Shown here: positions 49,701 through 57,440 of the stretch, in pieces | How positions within the stretch are numbered: position 1 is the first letter of the stretch | Layout: each line of letters opens with the position of its first letter | Source: an uncultured Acidimicrobiaceae bacterium | GTDB taxonomy: Bacteria > Actinomycetota > Acidimicrobiia > Acidimicrobiales > RAAP-2 | Direction of reading: 5' to 3' | Length of the DNA stretch: 64,000 bases | NCBI GenBank assembly: GCA_937975915.1 | Contig: CALJTY010000030.1 | Coordinates: 124,001 to 188,000 of the forward strand | Notes under the pieces: generated by a model | Seen by the model: only the letters and a program-made list of their open reading frames with translations | Databases searched by the model: none | Told to the model about the DNA's origin: nothing | Position numbers and translations under genes: made by a program

Positions 49701-50154
49701 CAACTTGGATGTTCCTGGTGAAGCGCACCTACCGAAGGAATACGTGCAAGCAGATGACGCTCGTCTCGAAGCGTACCGACGTCTCGCAACAATCAGCACG
49801 CTTGAAGAACTCAGTGATCTTCGTGAAGAATGGCAAGACCGCTACGGCGCACTACCCAAGCCTGCAATTGGCTTGCTAGAGCTGACTGAACTTCGACTGC
49901 TCTGCATTGCTGAAGGAATAACAAATGTGACGGTGTTGCCAGCAAAAGTTGGCGTCCGCTCAAAGCCAGTCGTAAAAGTTACGCCACTGCTTCTGTCGCT
50001 CAGCCAGCAAATGCGCTTTCGTCGAAAGTACGGATCGAACGCTTACTCAGAAGATTCCAAGGAACTTCGATTAGAAGTTGCTGCAAATGGGGCATCACCA
50101 GCAGACATTTTGCAGCTCCTTCAAGAGGTAACTGAGGTTTCTGCCACTAACTAA
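46756..50154 (+). CDS. mfd: Transcription-repair coupling factor
   Basis: Protein of 1132 residues, normal for the family. The N-terminal UvrB-like part includes SLMGYRRENLVEHRAEFAVRGG. The CarD-like RNA-polymerase-interaction domain is IGSYVVHRQHGVAKFSG. Walker A is CADVGFGKTEIA, the DExx box is VVDEEQRFG, and the translocase motif TLSASPIPRTLEMA follows. RDLEIRGAGNLLG leads to the C-terminal TRCF domain. It removes stalled RNA polymerase and recruits UvrA. The exact start within the pth overlap is uncertain by a few codons. Confidence 0.97.
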   Translation: MVLVANTSGLARVLEHVAPSIRASVASGSFIPSSYATPLAVASYAPHDQLTLVVTATSTEADVLRDALGALLNDDDCVALWPGWDTHPLERVSPDSSVMAARSLLRWRLQSNDRPRILVASARSVAQLLSPEELVAPLHVLRGASLERDSFISSLSLMGYRRENLVEHRAEFAVRGGIVDVWPAQGNDPIRLDFFGDDIERLTTFDIANQRSLHDIEQAYIAPAREWIPTQKTRERAEALLKSAPWGRETFDRIATGQLFDGMEGWMPLFIDSPKTILDELQDFQCVVVEPARVETRLNDLLDEERELANAVAQTWKATEEIGLLHATWELSLATRIDTVLSSGGTGESSMGLISPPVVQGDAPRIASHVRNWSPKRRGVVLTSNPAAVERMADQLRGEGIEVTTDPEKVLDVRITVLMSSLPAGFSIDDPEIVVWSESDLTGRRSVHRAARTRARNVDGFFDDLAIGSYVVHRQHGVAKFSGTTTRAINGVVRDYLILEFKDGRSYWPTEQIDALTPYTGGDGPALSRMGGAEWQKTRAKARAAAFLVAQELVDLYRQRNIAVGHAFSPDTTWQREMEELFPYTLTADQAQAIADVKADMEMLRPMDRLVCADVGFGKTEIAIRAVFKAVQDNKQAAVLVPTTLLASQHFATMVDRFAGFPVKVALMSRFVDEAEMKATTQGLKEGTIDVVVGTHRLLSENVQFKDLGLLVVDEEQRFGVTHKEAIKTRSVNVDVLTLSASPIPRTLEMAFAGIRDLSMVTTPPADRRPILTHVGEYSEPAVVEAIRRELLREGQVFFVHNRVSDIDQVARRIGQLVPDARIAIAHGQMDEGTLERVMVDFWERKFDVLVCTTIVESGIDLPSVNTLIVDRAERLGLGQMHQLRGRVGRSGQRAYAYLFHPADQVISETAYERLRTIGDNTALGSGFKIAMRDLEIRGAGNLLGHDQSGPVAAVGYDLYVQLVAEAVADAKGFIVPDVVPINLDVPGEAHLPKEYVQADDARLEAYRRLATISTLEELSDLREEWQDRYGALPKPAIGLLELTELRLLCIAEGITNVTVLPAKVGVRSKPVVKVTPLLLSLSQQMRFRRKYGSNAYSEDSKELRLEVAANGASPADILQLLQEVTEVSATN

Positions 50155-50170
50155 TCGGTAGCATGGCTCT

Positions 50171-51259
50171 GTGCGTCGTATAACCGTCCTCTTCATAATT
50201 GCCCTATTAGGGGCAGGATTCTTTGGGTTCAGCAATTTGTCTTCAGGCATTTCTGCCAATGGAACAAAAGTTTCATCCAAAGCCTTTCGCGCAGAGATGA
50301 CTGCAATTACAACTAATACAAATCTTCAGTGCTACATATCGGCACTTTCTGCAAGAAACTTCTCAGCTGGTGCTGGAAATGCAACCGTGCCGAGCGCCGC
50401 TACCTCAGCGTGGGCGAACATTCTGATTGAAGGAACAACTATTGATCAGTACGTGACGTCACATTTTCATGTGAACTTTTCTTCGACAGAACAAAAGGCG
50501 CGAGCAAAATCTTCATTAGAAGCTGAGATGGCACAAGCCGCCGCAAGTAATTCGCTCTCTTGCCCGGGAACGTCAGCTGATGCAATCAACGCTATGCCGA
50601 GCGAAATGAGAGCATCATTGATTGAGGCGCAAGCAGCTTCATTGTTCTTGCTGAACAAACTAGACACCACAATCCCAATGACAGTTGCGAACATTAAGGC
50701 GTATTACGCGCAACACATTTCTGACTACGACACAATCTGTGTAAGCGTTGCGGTTGTTGCGCCGTCTCAAGTGTCTGCGTTCACTGCAGCTCAGTCAAGC
50801 GGAGCATCGGTTGGCGAATTAGCCAAGAAGTTTTCTGTTGACAAGTCAGCAGCAAGTGGTGGGTCCTACGGCTGTTATTCACCTACGTCGTCGAACTACT
50901 CATCAGTTCGCTCTGACACAGTAAAACTTCCACTAAATAAGTATTCAGCCCCACAAGGAATCAACTACGGGGGCCAGACGTACGCACTCTACGTCGCAGC
51001 CACAAAGAGAACCCCGACTCCATTTGCCAAAGCAGCAAACGCGGTTGTCAGCGATGTTCAGAATGTAAATGCAACATCTGCTTCAACTATTAAAGAAAAC
51101 ATTCTCTACGCAGCAGCGGTTTCTGTTGATCCAGCATTTGGAAGGTGGGGCCTCAACCAGACCACCGGGCCCGGGGTATTCGCTCCTGCGCTACCGGCAA
51201 CTACCTCAGTCGTTTCTCCAGGAACACTAAGCACTGCGAATACGCAGAAGTATCAGTGA
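50171..51259 (+). CDS. SurA/PrsA-like peptidyl-prolyl isomerase, secreted
   Basis: Protein of 362 residues from a GTG. A signal or anchor sequence covers residues 4-25. A SurA N-terminal-like helical region follows. A weak parvulin domain lies at about 185-285, with ASVGELAKKFSVDKSAASGGSYG-type text (key part FSVDKSAASGG). The Cys content (five Cys) suggests disulfides. It would help fold exported proteins. It is placed between mfd and mazG, where actinobacteria often carry a SurA-like gene. It overlaps mazG by 4 bases. Confidence 0.78.
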   Translation: MRRITVLFIIALLGAGFFGFSNLSSGISANGTKVSSKAFRAEMTAITTNTNLQCYISALSARNFSAGAGNATVPSAATSAWANILIEGTTIDQYVTSHFHVNFSSTEQKARAKSSLEAEMAQAAASNSLSCPGTSADAINAMPSEMRASLIEAQAASLFLLNKLDTTIPMTVANIKAYYAQHISDYDTICVSVAVVAPSQVSAFTAAQSSGASVGELAKKFSVDKSAASGGSYGCYSPTSSNYSSVRSDTVKLPLNKYSAPQGINYGGQTYALYVAATKRTPTPFAKAANAVVSDVQNVNATSASTIKENILYAAAVSVDPAFGRWGLNQTTGPGVFAPALPATTSVVSPGTLSTANTQKYQ

Positions 51260-52647
51260 GCAAACCCGTTGTTCGAGTAGTAGGACTTGGTCCAAGCAGC
51301 GCGGAGCATCTGACAGCTCGCACGACCGAACTTCTCACTTCATCACCTGTTGTGAGACTGCGAACACGAATTCATCCGGCAGCTGATGCATTCAGCACAG
51401 TTGTCAGCTATGACGATTACTACGACTCCGCAGACTCATTTGAAATCTTGTATCCAAAGATCGTTGATGATTTAGTTCAACTCGCCTCAACATCTCCAAA
51501 CGGGGAAGTTGTCTACGCAGTTCCAGGTTCACCAATGGTTGCTGAGCACACTGTTGAACTTCTTAGGCTCCGGAGCGAGGTGGAAGTTATTTGTGAACCA
51601 GCTATTTCGGTGATCGATGTCTCGTGTGCTCGTCTCGGCAAAGACCCGATGGCGTTAGGGCTACGAGTAGTGGATGCACTCGGCTCAGTTGAACCGTTTC
51701 GTGGTCCGGGCCCGTTGCTGATTCTCCAGACCTACGCTCCAGAAATTCTCGCCAGTGTTGCAGACCGTCTTCCGAGAGAGACAGTGGTGACTGTGTTGCA
51801 TCACGTGGGTTTGCATGATGAAGTGATTAAAGAGTTGCCCGCTTTTGAGCTGGTCAGCTTTGATAGCGCTGATCATCTCACCTCACTATGGGTTGAAGGG
51901 CTTCGCACCGCCGGAGAATCCATGGACGACCTCGTTGACTTTATGAGGCGGCTTCGCGCTGAATGTCCATGGGACCAGGAGCAGACTCATGCCTCGCTCA
52001 CACGCCACCTACTTGAAGAAGCGTACGAAACGCTGGACGCGTTAGAAGCTTTTGTTCGAGTTGAATCAGAAGGTGGCGACCACGCCACTGCAGTTGCGCA
52101 CGTTGAAGAAGAGCTCGGCGACTTGTTATTTCAAATTGTTTTCCACGCTGAACTGGGTGACGAAGAAGGACACTTCAACTTTGCGACCATTGCCGATGGT
52201 GTGAGAGACAAACTTACTGGGCGACACCCTCATGTGTTTGGCGATGTGGTGGTGAGTGGATCAGATGAAGTGGCATCACGCTGGGAAGATTTGAAAAAGA
52301 AAGAGAAGGGCAGAGAGAGCGTCACCGACGGCATTGCATGGCAATTACCTGCCCTCACGCTCTACGCAAAACTCTTACGCAAAGCACAACAAATCGATCT
52401 TGGCTCTGAGAACGCAGAAGGTGCTCGCACGCAAGCGATAAATGCCCTGCAATCGTTGAAATTTAATTCGAGTGGTGCAAGTGATTCTGAATCAACTTCA
52501 GACACTGAAAGTGCGTGGGGCGATGCCTTAAGCGCAATTGCAAAGTGTGCTCAGTGGTCGGGGATAGATCTCGAGGGTGTATTGCGTGATAGAGCGCTGC
52601 AACTGAAGAGTGACATCCAACGCTTTGAGTCTTCAAAGACGAAATAA
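51256..52647 (+). CDS. mazG: YabN-like tetrapyrrole-methylase/MazG nucleotide pyrophosphohydrolase
   Basis: Protein of 463 residues from GTG at 51256, which overlaps the preceding stop. Residues 1 to about 220 form a tetrapyrrole-methylase-like domain (VRVVGLGPSSAEHL, YAVPGSPMVAEHT). The MazG domain follows: LRAECPWDQEQTHASL, LLEEAYETLDAL and EELGDLLFQIVFHAEL, with the ExxE and ExxD metal sites. It removes noncanonical NTPs. The two-domain form is like B. subtilis YabN. It precedes eno. Confidence 0.93.
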   Translation: MSKPVVRVVGLGPSSAEHLTARTTELLTSSPVVRLRTRIHPAADAFSTVVSYDDYYDSADSFEILYPKIVDDLVQLASTSPNGEVVYAVPGSPMVAEHTVELLRLRSEVEVICEPAISVIDVSCARLGKDPMALGLRVVDALGSVEPFRGPGPLLILQTYAPEILASVADRLPRETVVTVLHHVGLHDEVIKELPAFELVSFDSADHLTSLWVEGLRTAGESMDDLVDFMRRLRAECPWDQEQTHASLTRHLLEEAYETLDALEAFVRVESEGGDHATAVAHVEEELGDLLFQIVFHAELGDEEGHFNFATIADGVRDKLTGRHPHVFGDVVVSGSDEVASRWEDLKKKEKGRESVTDGIAWQLPALTLYAKLLRKAQQIDLGSENAEGARTQAINALQSLKFNSSGASDSESTSDTESAWGDALSAIAKCAQWSGIDLEGVLRDRALQLKSDIQRFESSKTK

Positions 52648-52661
52648 TTCCTCTCGTCTTA

Positions 52662-52685
52662 TAGACTTATCGTAACTAGGAGGAG
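52662..52685 (+). promoter_or_regulatory. Putative -10 box and ribosome-binding site of eno
   Basis: TAGACTTAT at 52662-52670 fits a TANNNT -10, and AGGAGGAG at 52678-52685 lies 5 bases before the GTG. The ribosome-binding site is the strongest in the window, in keeping with a highly expressed glycolytic gene. The -35 is not clear. Confidence 0.5.
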
Positions 52686-52690
52686 TAATT

Positions 52691-53986
52691 GTGAGCGCAA
52701 TCGTACGAATTATTGGACGTCAAATCTTGGACTCTCGCGGCAACCCAACCGTTGAGGCAGAGGTCTACCTCGAGTCAGGTGCCTCTGGTCGCGCAACTTC
52801 TCCTTCAGGAGCATCAACTGGATCGCACGAAGCCGTTGAGTTGCGTGACGGCGGAGCTGCATGGGGCGGCAAGGGAGTTCAAAACGCTGTCAATTTCGTA
52901 AATACTGAAATAAACAATAAACTGAGTGGCGCTGACTCAACCAATCAGCGTGAAATCGACCAAGCAATGATTGAACTCGATGGCACCGACAACAAGGGCC
53001 GTCTTGGGGCTAATGCAATCCTTGCTGTTTCACTCGCAGCGGCAAAAGCATCAGCAGCCGAACTTGAAATTCCTCTCTTTTCATACATTGGTGGCGCAAA
53101 CGCACACGTGCTGCCAGTTCCCATGATGAATGTTGTTAATGGTGGCGTGCACGCGAAGAACTCAATTGATTTTCAAGAGTTCATGGTCATGCCAATTGGC
53201 GCATCATCATTTTCTGAAGCTCTGCAGTGGGGCACTGAGACGTATCACGCACTTAAGAACGTCCTTGTAAAGCGCAACCTTGCTACCAGTGTTGGAGATG
53301 AAGGTGGTTTTGCTCCTGACCTTCCTGATAATGAAACTGCAGTGAAAGTTTTGATGGAAGCGATTGAATCAACCGGACGCACTCCAGGCAAGGACATTTC
53401 AATTGCCCTCGACCCAGCCGCCAGTGAGGTCTACCGTGACGGGGCGTATCACCTTGATGGTGAAGGACGTGTTCTCTCAAGCCTCGAGATGGTTGACTAC
53501 TGGGCAGACCTCTGTGATCGCTATCCGATTGTTTCAATTGAAGACGGACTCCACGAAGAAGACTGGGACGGCTGGAAAGCACTCACCGAAAAACTAGGCA
53601 ACCGTATTCAACTAGTTGGTGATGACCTTTTCGTAACTAACAAAGTGTTGCTTCAAAAGGGAATTGAGCGAGGAGTTGCAAACTCGATTCTCATCAAGCT
53701 GAATCAGATTGGAACCCTTAGTGAGACGCTAGAAACGGTTGAACTTGCTCGCAAAAATAGTTATAGCGCTGTAATTTCGCACCGTTCAGGCGAAACCGAG
53801 GACACCACGATTGCCGACCTTGCAGTTGCTACCAATGCCGGACAGATTAAAACTGGTGCTCCAGCACGTTCTGACCGTGTGGCGAAGTACAATCAACTAC
53901 TGAGACTGGAAGAACTCCTCGGAGATCAGGCTCGTTTTCTAGGAGCAGCGTCTTTGTCGGGGGCGAATAGTGGCAACAACTCATAA
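52691..53986 (+). CDS. eno: Enolase
   Basis: Protein of 431 residues from a GTG. Motifs are ILDSRGNPTVEAEV, SGASTGSHEA (loop closing on the site), PVPMMNVVNGGVHA, SVGDEGGFAP, SIEDGLHEEDW and the signature ILIKLNQIGTLSETL, with SHRSGETEDT near the end. It converts 2-phosphoglycerate to PEP in glycolysis. Its 3' end overlaps the FtsB-like gene by 17 bases. Confidence 0.98.
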   Translation: MSAIVRIIGRQILDSRGNPTVEAEVYLESGASGRATSPSGASTGSHEAVELRDGGAAWGGKGVQNAVNFVNTEINNKLSGADSTNQREIDQAMIELDGTDNKGRLGANAILAVSLAAAKASAAELEIPLFSYIGGANAHVLPVPMMNVVNGGVHAKNSIDFQEFMVMPIGASSFSEALQWGTETYHALKNVLVKRNLATSVGDEGGFAPDLPDNETAVKVLMEAIESTGRTPGKDISIALDPAASEVYRDGAYHLDGEGRVLSSLEMVDYWADLCDRYPIVSIEDGLHEEDWDGWKALTEKLGNRIQLVGDDLFVTNKVLLQKGIERGVANSILIKLNQIGTLSETLETVELARKNSYSAVISHRSGETEDTTIADLAVATNAGQIKTGAPARSDRVAKYNQLLRLEELLGDQARFLGAASLSGANSGNNS

Positions 53987-54431
53987 CGCATCATCGCAGA
54001 AGAGCAATCAATGGATGTTTCCTCTCGCCGTTGTGACTGCTCTCGCCATGCTCGTTGGGTGGTTCCCTTTAACTTCAATTTGGGGTCAACAAAGTCAGAT
54101 CAACGCGACAAAAGCTCAAATCGCTTCGATTAAGGAACAGCAAAGGTCGCTCACCCAGCAAGCGAATGCGTCTTCAACTCAGTCACAAGCACTAGTTCAG
54201 GCTCGCGAGCAGTATCAACTAGTCCAGCCCGGACAAAGTCTTATTCAGGTTCTCCCAGGGCTCGCAACTGGCGTCGTTGCCGAACATGCAGGTGACCCAG
54301 GATTTGCACCGATTGTTTCACCATCTTCAGTTTCATCGAGCACGTCGACAACTGCACAGACCACCAGCACAATGCACTCATCGAGCAACTTCTTTAACCG
54401 TTTTCTCCACACCCTTGAGTTCTGGCGTTGA
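53970..54431 (+). CDS. FtsB/DivIC-like septum-formation protein
   Basis: Protein of 153 residues from a GTG inside the end of eno. It has a single membrane segment at about 17-37, then a coiled-coil region (INATKAQIASIKEQQRSLTQQ) and a YQLVQPGQSLIQVLPG segment typical of actinobacterial FtsB-like proteins. The last 45 residues are Ser/Thr-rich and unusual. It links the division complex at the septum. It overlaps DUF501 by 4 bases (TTGA). Confidence 0.83.
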   Translation: MATTHNASSQKSNQWMFPLAVVTALAMLVGWFPLTSIWGQQSQINATKAQIASIKEQQRSLTQQANASSTQSQALVQAREQYQLVQPGQSLIQVLPGLATGVVAEHAGDPGFAPIVSPSSVSSSTSTTAQTTSTMHSSSNFFNRFLHTLEFWR

Positions 54432-54913
54432 GCACATTTCGTGACGCTTCACCTCAAGATGTTGAAGTTGTAGAAGAGCTTCTCGGTCGAACACTCTCAG
54501 GTCGCTGCGCGGTAGTGGTGAGGCGAATTGATGGTCGACCCGTAGTTATTGAGAACGAACCTCACATGCGCGATGGCACTCCAATGCCCACACTGTTTTG
54601 GCTAATCGATCCCGAGATTCACGATGAAGTTAGTCGCATTGAAGGAAACGGTGGCGTTCACAGATTCGAAGACCTTGTGGACCCTGATCAACTAGTTAGA
54701 ACTCACGCAACCTATGAAAAGCGTCGCAAAGAAGCAACGGTTCGACTTGATGGTGCTCAACCAAGTGGTGGAGTTGGAGGAACTCGAATCGGAATCAAGT
54801 GTCTTCACGCCCATCTTGCAAATTTTCTTGTTGGCGCAGATGATCCCGTCGGCGAACTAGTGGCAGAAACAATTGGACTCCCTGAGTTAGTACTCCAAAA
54901 CGTTCGTGACTGA
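54428..54913 (+). CDS. DUF501 protein
   Basis: Protein of 161 residues from a TTG overlapping the preceding stop. The family pattern is clear: RCAVVVRRIDGRPVVIEN, GTPMPTLFWLIDP, RIEGNGGVHRFED and GGVGGTRIGIKCLHAHLANFL. Function is unknown, but the gene almost always sits between the FtsB-like gene and ppx in actinobacteria. Conserved Cys and His in IKCLHAH could bind metal. Confidence 0.93.
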   Translation: MSTFRDASPQDVEVVEELLGRTLSGRCAVVVRRIDGRPVVIENEPHMRDGTPMPTLFWLIDPEIHDEVSRIEGNGGVHRFEDLVDPDQLVRTHATYEKRRKEATVRLDGAQPSGGVGGTRIGIKCLHAHLANFLVGADDPVGELVAETIGLPELVLQNVRD

Positions 54914-55829
54914 AGTCGTCTGCGCAATTGATTGTGGAAGTAATTCCACTCGTTTGTTAATTAGCGACTCAAACGGTCAAACACTTTGTCGTGAAATGCG
55001 TATCACTCGACTAAGCCAAGGCGTTGATGCAAACAGAACATTGCAGAAGGATGCGCTGCAGCGAAGTTTTGACGTTCTGAGTGAGTACCGAAAGTTGATG
55101 GACTCATTCAACGTAAGCTCCGGACTTCTAGTTGCTACATCTGCAGTTCGTGATGCGAGCAATGGCGATGAATTTATTTCGCGCTCAAAAGAAATCACGG
55201 GAGTAAATGCGCGTATCTTGACGGGCAATGAAGAGGCACATTTCTCCTTTAGCGGAGCCACGGCAGGTGTTGCACTGGGCAAAGCACCGATCGCAATTCT
55301 TGACATTGGTGGTGGTTCTACTGAACTCGCTGCAATTATTGATGGATCGCTCGAGAGTTACTCAATGCAACTTGGCTGTGTGCGAGTCACTGAGCGCACG
55401 CTAGGGCGTGGAATTGTAAGTAGCGAAAATGAGGCTGCTGCGAAAGAAATGATTCAGAGTGAAGTTGAAAAGGCTTTTAGCGCAGTTCCAAGTTTTGAAA
55501 AACTTGTTGGGAACGTCCAGTTAATGGGACTCGCGGGCACGGTGGCGACTTTGGCGCAACTTGACGCGGGCCTTTCGACATACGACCGAGATGCGGTGCA
55601 TCTTCGAACGCTGAGCAGGGAAGTTGTCGAGAAATGGTACGAGACTCTAAAGGTTCTCGCACCCGAAGAACGGCTATCGCTTGCGGGTATGGTCCCTGGT
55701 CGCGAGGATGTTATGGCCTCTGGACTCCTCATCCTCGGAGCAGTAATGGACCGCCTCGGGGTGAATCAGTTGGTGAGTAGTGAAAATGACATTCTTGACG
55801 GGGTTGTTGCTTCACTACTGGGTGCGTAA
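54906..55829 (+). CDS. ppx: Ppx/GppA exopolyphosphatase-family phosphatase
   Basis: Protein of 307 residues from a GTG. It is an ASKHA-fold phosphatase: AIDCGSNSTRLLI, LVATSAVRDASN, GNEEAHFSFSGA, ILDIGGGSTEL (ATP/phosphate loop) and LMGLAGTVATLAQL. The short single-domain form is the actinobacterial Ppx type, acting on polyphosphate or pppGpp. It overlaps DUF501 by 8 bases. Confidence 0.93.
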   Translation: MTEVVCAIDCGSNSTRLLISDSNGQTLCREMRITRLSQGVDANRTLQKDALQRSFDVLSEYRKLMDSFNVSSGLLVATSAVRDASNGDEFISRSKEITGVNARILTGNEEAHFSFSGATAGVALGKAPIAILDIGGGSTELAAIIDGSLESYSMQLGCVRVTERTLGRGIVSSENEAAAKEMIQSEVEKAFSAVPSFEKLVGNVQLMGLAGTVATLAQLDAGLSTYDRDAVHLRTLSREVVEKWYETLKVLAPEERLSLAGMVPGREDVMASGLLILGAVMDRLGVNQLVSSENDILDGVVASLLGA

Positions 55830-55879
55830 CGTGCGCGGAGCGCTCATACCTGTAACGATGGTGGGATGAGGATTACAGC

Positions 55880-56506
55880 ATGGTAACGACACGCAGCGCA
55901 ATCTTCTCTCCAATCACGCTTCATGGAAAGCGTGTTGTTCTTAGGACTCTGGGCGAAGCTGACTACGAAGGTTGGCTTGACGTGCGAACTCGGTGCCGCG
56001 ATTGGCTGCTTAAGTGGGAGCCAAGATCGGCTCACGCAACTCACCTTCCTGAAGACAGTCGAAGTTTCATAAGTCGTTGTGCAATCCGCGAACGTGAACG
56101 CCAAATGGGCACCGGATTTGGATTCGGTATTTTCTTCGAAGGACGTTTTGTCGGTGAAATAACAATCTCTGCAATCCAACGTGGTCCACTCCAGTCCGCT
56201 TTCGTTGGCTACTGGATAGATGAAGCGGTTGCGGGCCAGGGGCTCATGCCTGAGTCAGTGGTACTTGTTTTGCAATACGCGTTTGAATCATTACGACTTC
56301 ACCGAGTTGAAATAAACATCATCCCTAGAAATGCACCGTCTCGTCGTGTTATTGAAAAATTAGGGATTCGATTCGAAGGAATCGCGGAACGTTATTTAGA
56401 AATCGATGGTGCATGGGAAGATCACGCTCGCTATGCCATCACATCGGAAGAATGGAACGATCGAGCACCAGAGCTCGTTGCAAACTGGCTGCTAAGTCTT
56501 AGCTAG
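55880..56506 (+). CDS. RimJ/RimL-like GNAT acetyltransferase
   Basis: Protein of 208 residues. It has GKRVVLRTLGEADYEGWLD at the N-terminus, VGEITISAIQRGPLQSAFVGYWIDEAVAGQGLMPE-type text in the acetyl-CoA region (key part YWIDEAVAGQG), and NAPSRRVIEKLGIRFEGIAERY. This is the RimJ N-alpha-acetyltransferase group. It may acetylate ribosomal or other protein N-termini. Its TAG shares CTAG with the convergent GT2 stop. Confidence 0.9.
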   Translation: MVTTRSAIFSPITLHGKRVVLRTLGEADYEGWLDVRTRCRDWLLKWEPRSAHATHLPEDSRSFISRCAIRERERQMGTGFGFGIFFEGRFVGEITISAIQRGPLQSAFVGYWIDEAVAGQGLMPESVVLVLQYAFESLRLHRVEINIIPRNAPSRRVIEKLGIRFEGIAERYLEIDGAWEDHARYAITSEEWNDRAPELVANWLLSLS

Positions 56507-57435
56507 ACCGCTTCGTAATTTCTGTTCTTAAGTTCTTCAAGTTGTGCAGTGCGCAACGTTCCATTTAACGTTGCAGCAATTCCGAGCCCACCGAGTGAAC
56601 CATCTCGTGGCAACACTACGAGGGTGTTGGTTTCGCCATGTGCCAGTGCGAGCCCCTGCACACGTGCCTTGCGAGCTGCGTCGCTAACGGCTGCTAACTC
56701 AATGTTTTTAGATAGCTCGACAACGGGGATCTCGTATTTCGTTTTCGAAAGATATCGAAGGTCATGGAGCATTTTTCTTGAATCACTTCCAAGTTTCACG
56801 GAAGATCCCCGAACGTCGTCCCACGTGACCGCGAGTGGCTCAACGGCAATTTCAAGTAATTGAGCTAAGTAGAAGAACTCAGCATCGTATGCAAACCCAT
56901 CAATCATTCCCAATGCGCCAAGTACTCGCGCAGCACCTCGCTGGAATCCCTTGAAGCCACACTGAGTGTCACGCAGCGTGGTGCCGGTGTAATACTTGAC
57001 CATTTTGCTGAAGGTAGATCCGGCAATCGAGCGAAGAGTTGAGTCGTATTCGATTTTTCCATTGACTGTGCGAGAACCTGGAACTAATGCATGAGTTCTC
57101 AGCATCTCAATCATTTGGGGCATCTGCGCTGGGTTGATGGCCATGTCTGCGTCAGCCACAATGATGTTGTCGCCTTGGGCAACTGCAATGCCGAGTCGAA
57201 CTGCAGCGCCTTTTCCGAGATTTTTAGGCTGCTTCATGAGTAGTTTTTCAGGCAGTTCGCCGTAGTACTGATGAGCAACATTCAGAGTTTTATCGGTGGA
57301 GCCGTCATCAATAAAAATCACTTCCGTAGTAGTTGCTCCGAGCTCATCGAGCACAGGAGCCAGCCGGCTGAAACCTCGAGCCAGGCGTGCCTCTTCGTTA
57401 TAGGCAGGGATGATGATTGACGTTGTTATAGCCAT
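56503..57435 (-). CDS. GT2 glycosyltransferase, dolichyl-phosphate-glucose-synthase-like
   Basis: Protein of 310 residues. GT-A motifs: IIIPAYNEEARL, VIFIDDGSTDKT, KNLGKGAAVRLG and VADADMAI (DxD). DTQCGFKGFQRGAARVLGAL and FAYDAEFFYLAQ match the Alg5-like group that loads glucose on a polyprenyl phosphate. It has no C-terminal membrane helices. It may supply lipid-linked sugar for wall or protein glycosylation. It starts 5 bases after the NlpC/P60 gene. Confidence 0.88.
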   Translation of the reverse strand: MAITTSIIIPAYNEEARLARGFSRLAPVLDELGATTTEVIFIDDGSTDKTLNVAHQYYGELPEKLLMKQPKNLGKGAAVRLGIAVAQGDNIIVADADMAINPAQMPQMIEMLRTHALVPGSRTVNGKIEYDSTLRSIAGSTFSKMVKYYTGTTLRDTQCGFKGFQRGAARVLGALGMIDGFAYDAEFFYLAQLLEIAVEPLAVTWDDVRGSSVKLGSDSRKMLHDLRYLSKTKYEIPVVELSKNIELAAVSDAARKARVQGLALAHGETNTLVVLPRDGSLGGLGIAATLNGTLRTAQLEELKNRNYEAV

Positions 57436-57440
57436 AGTGC

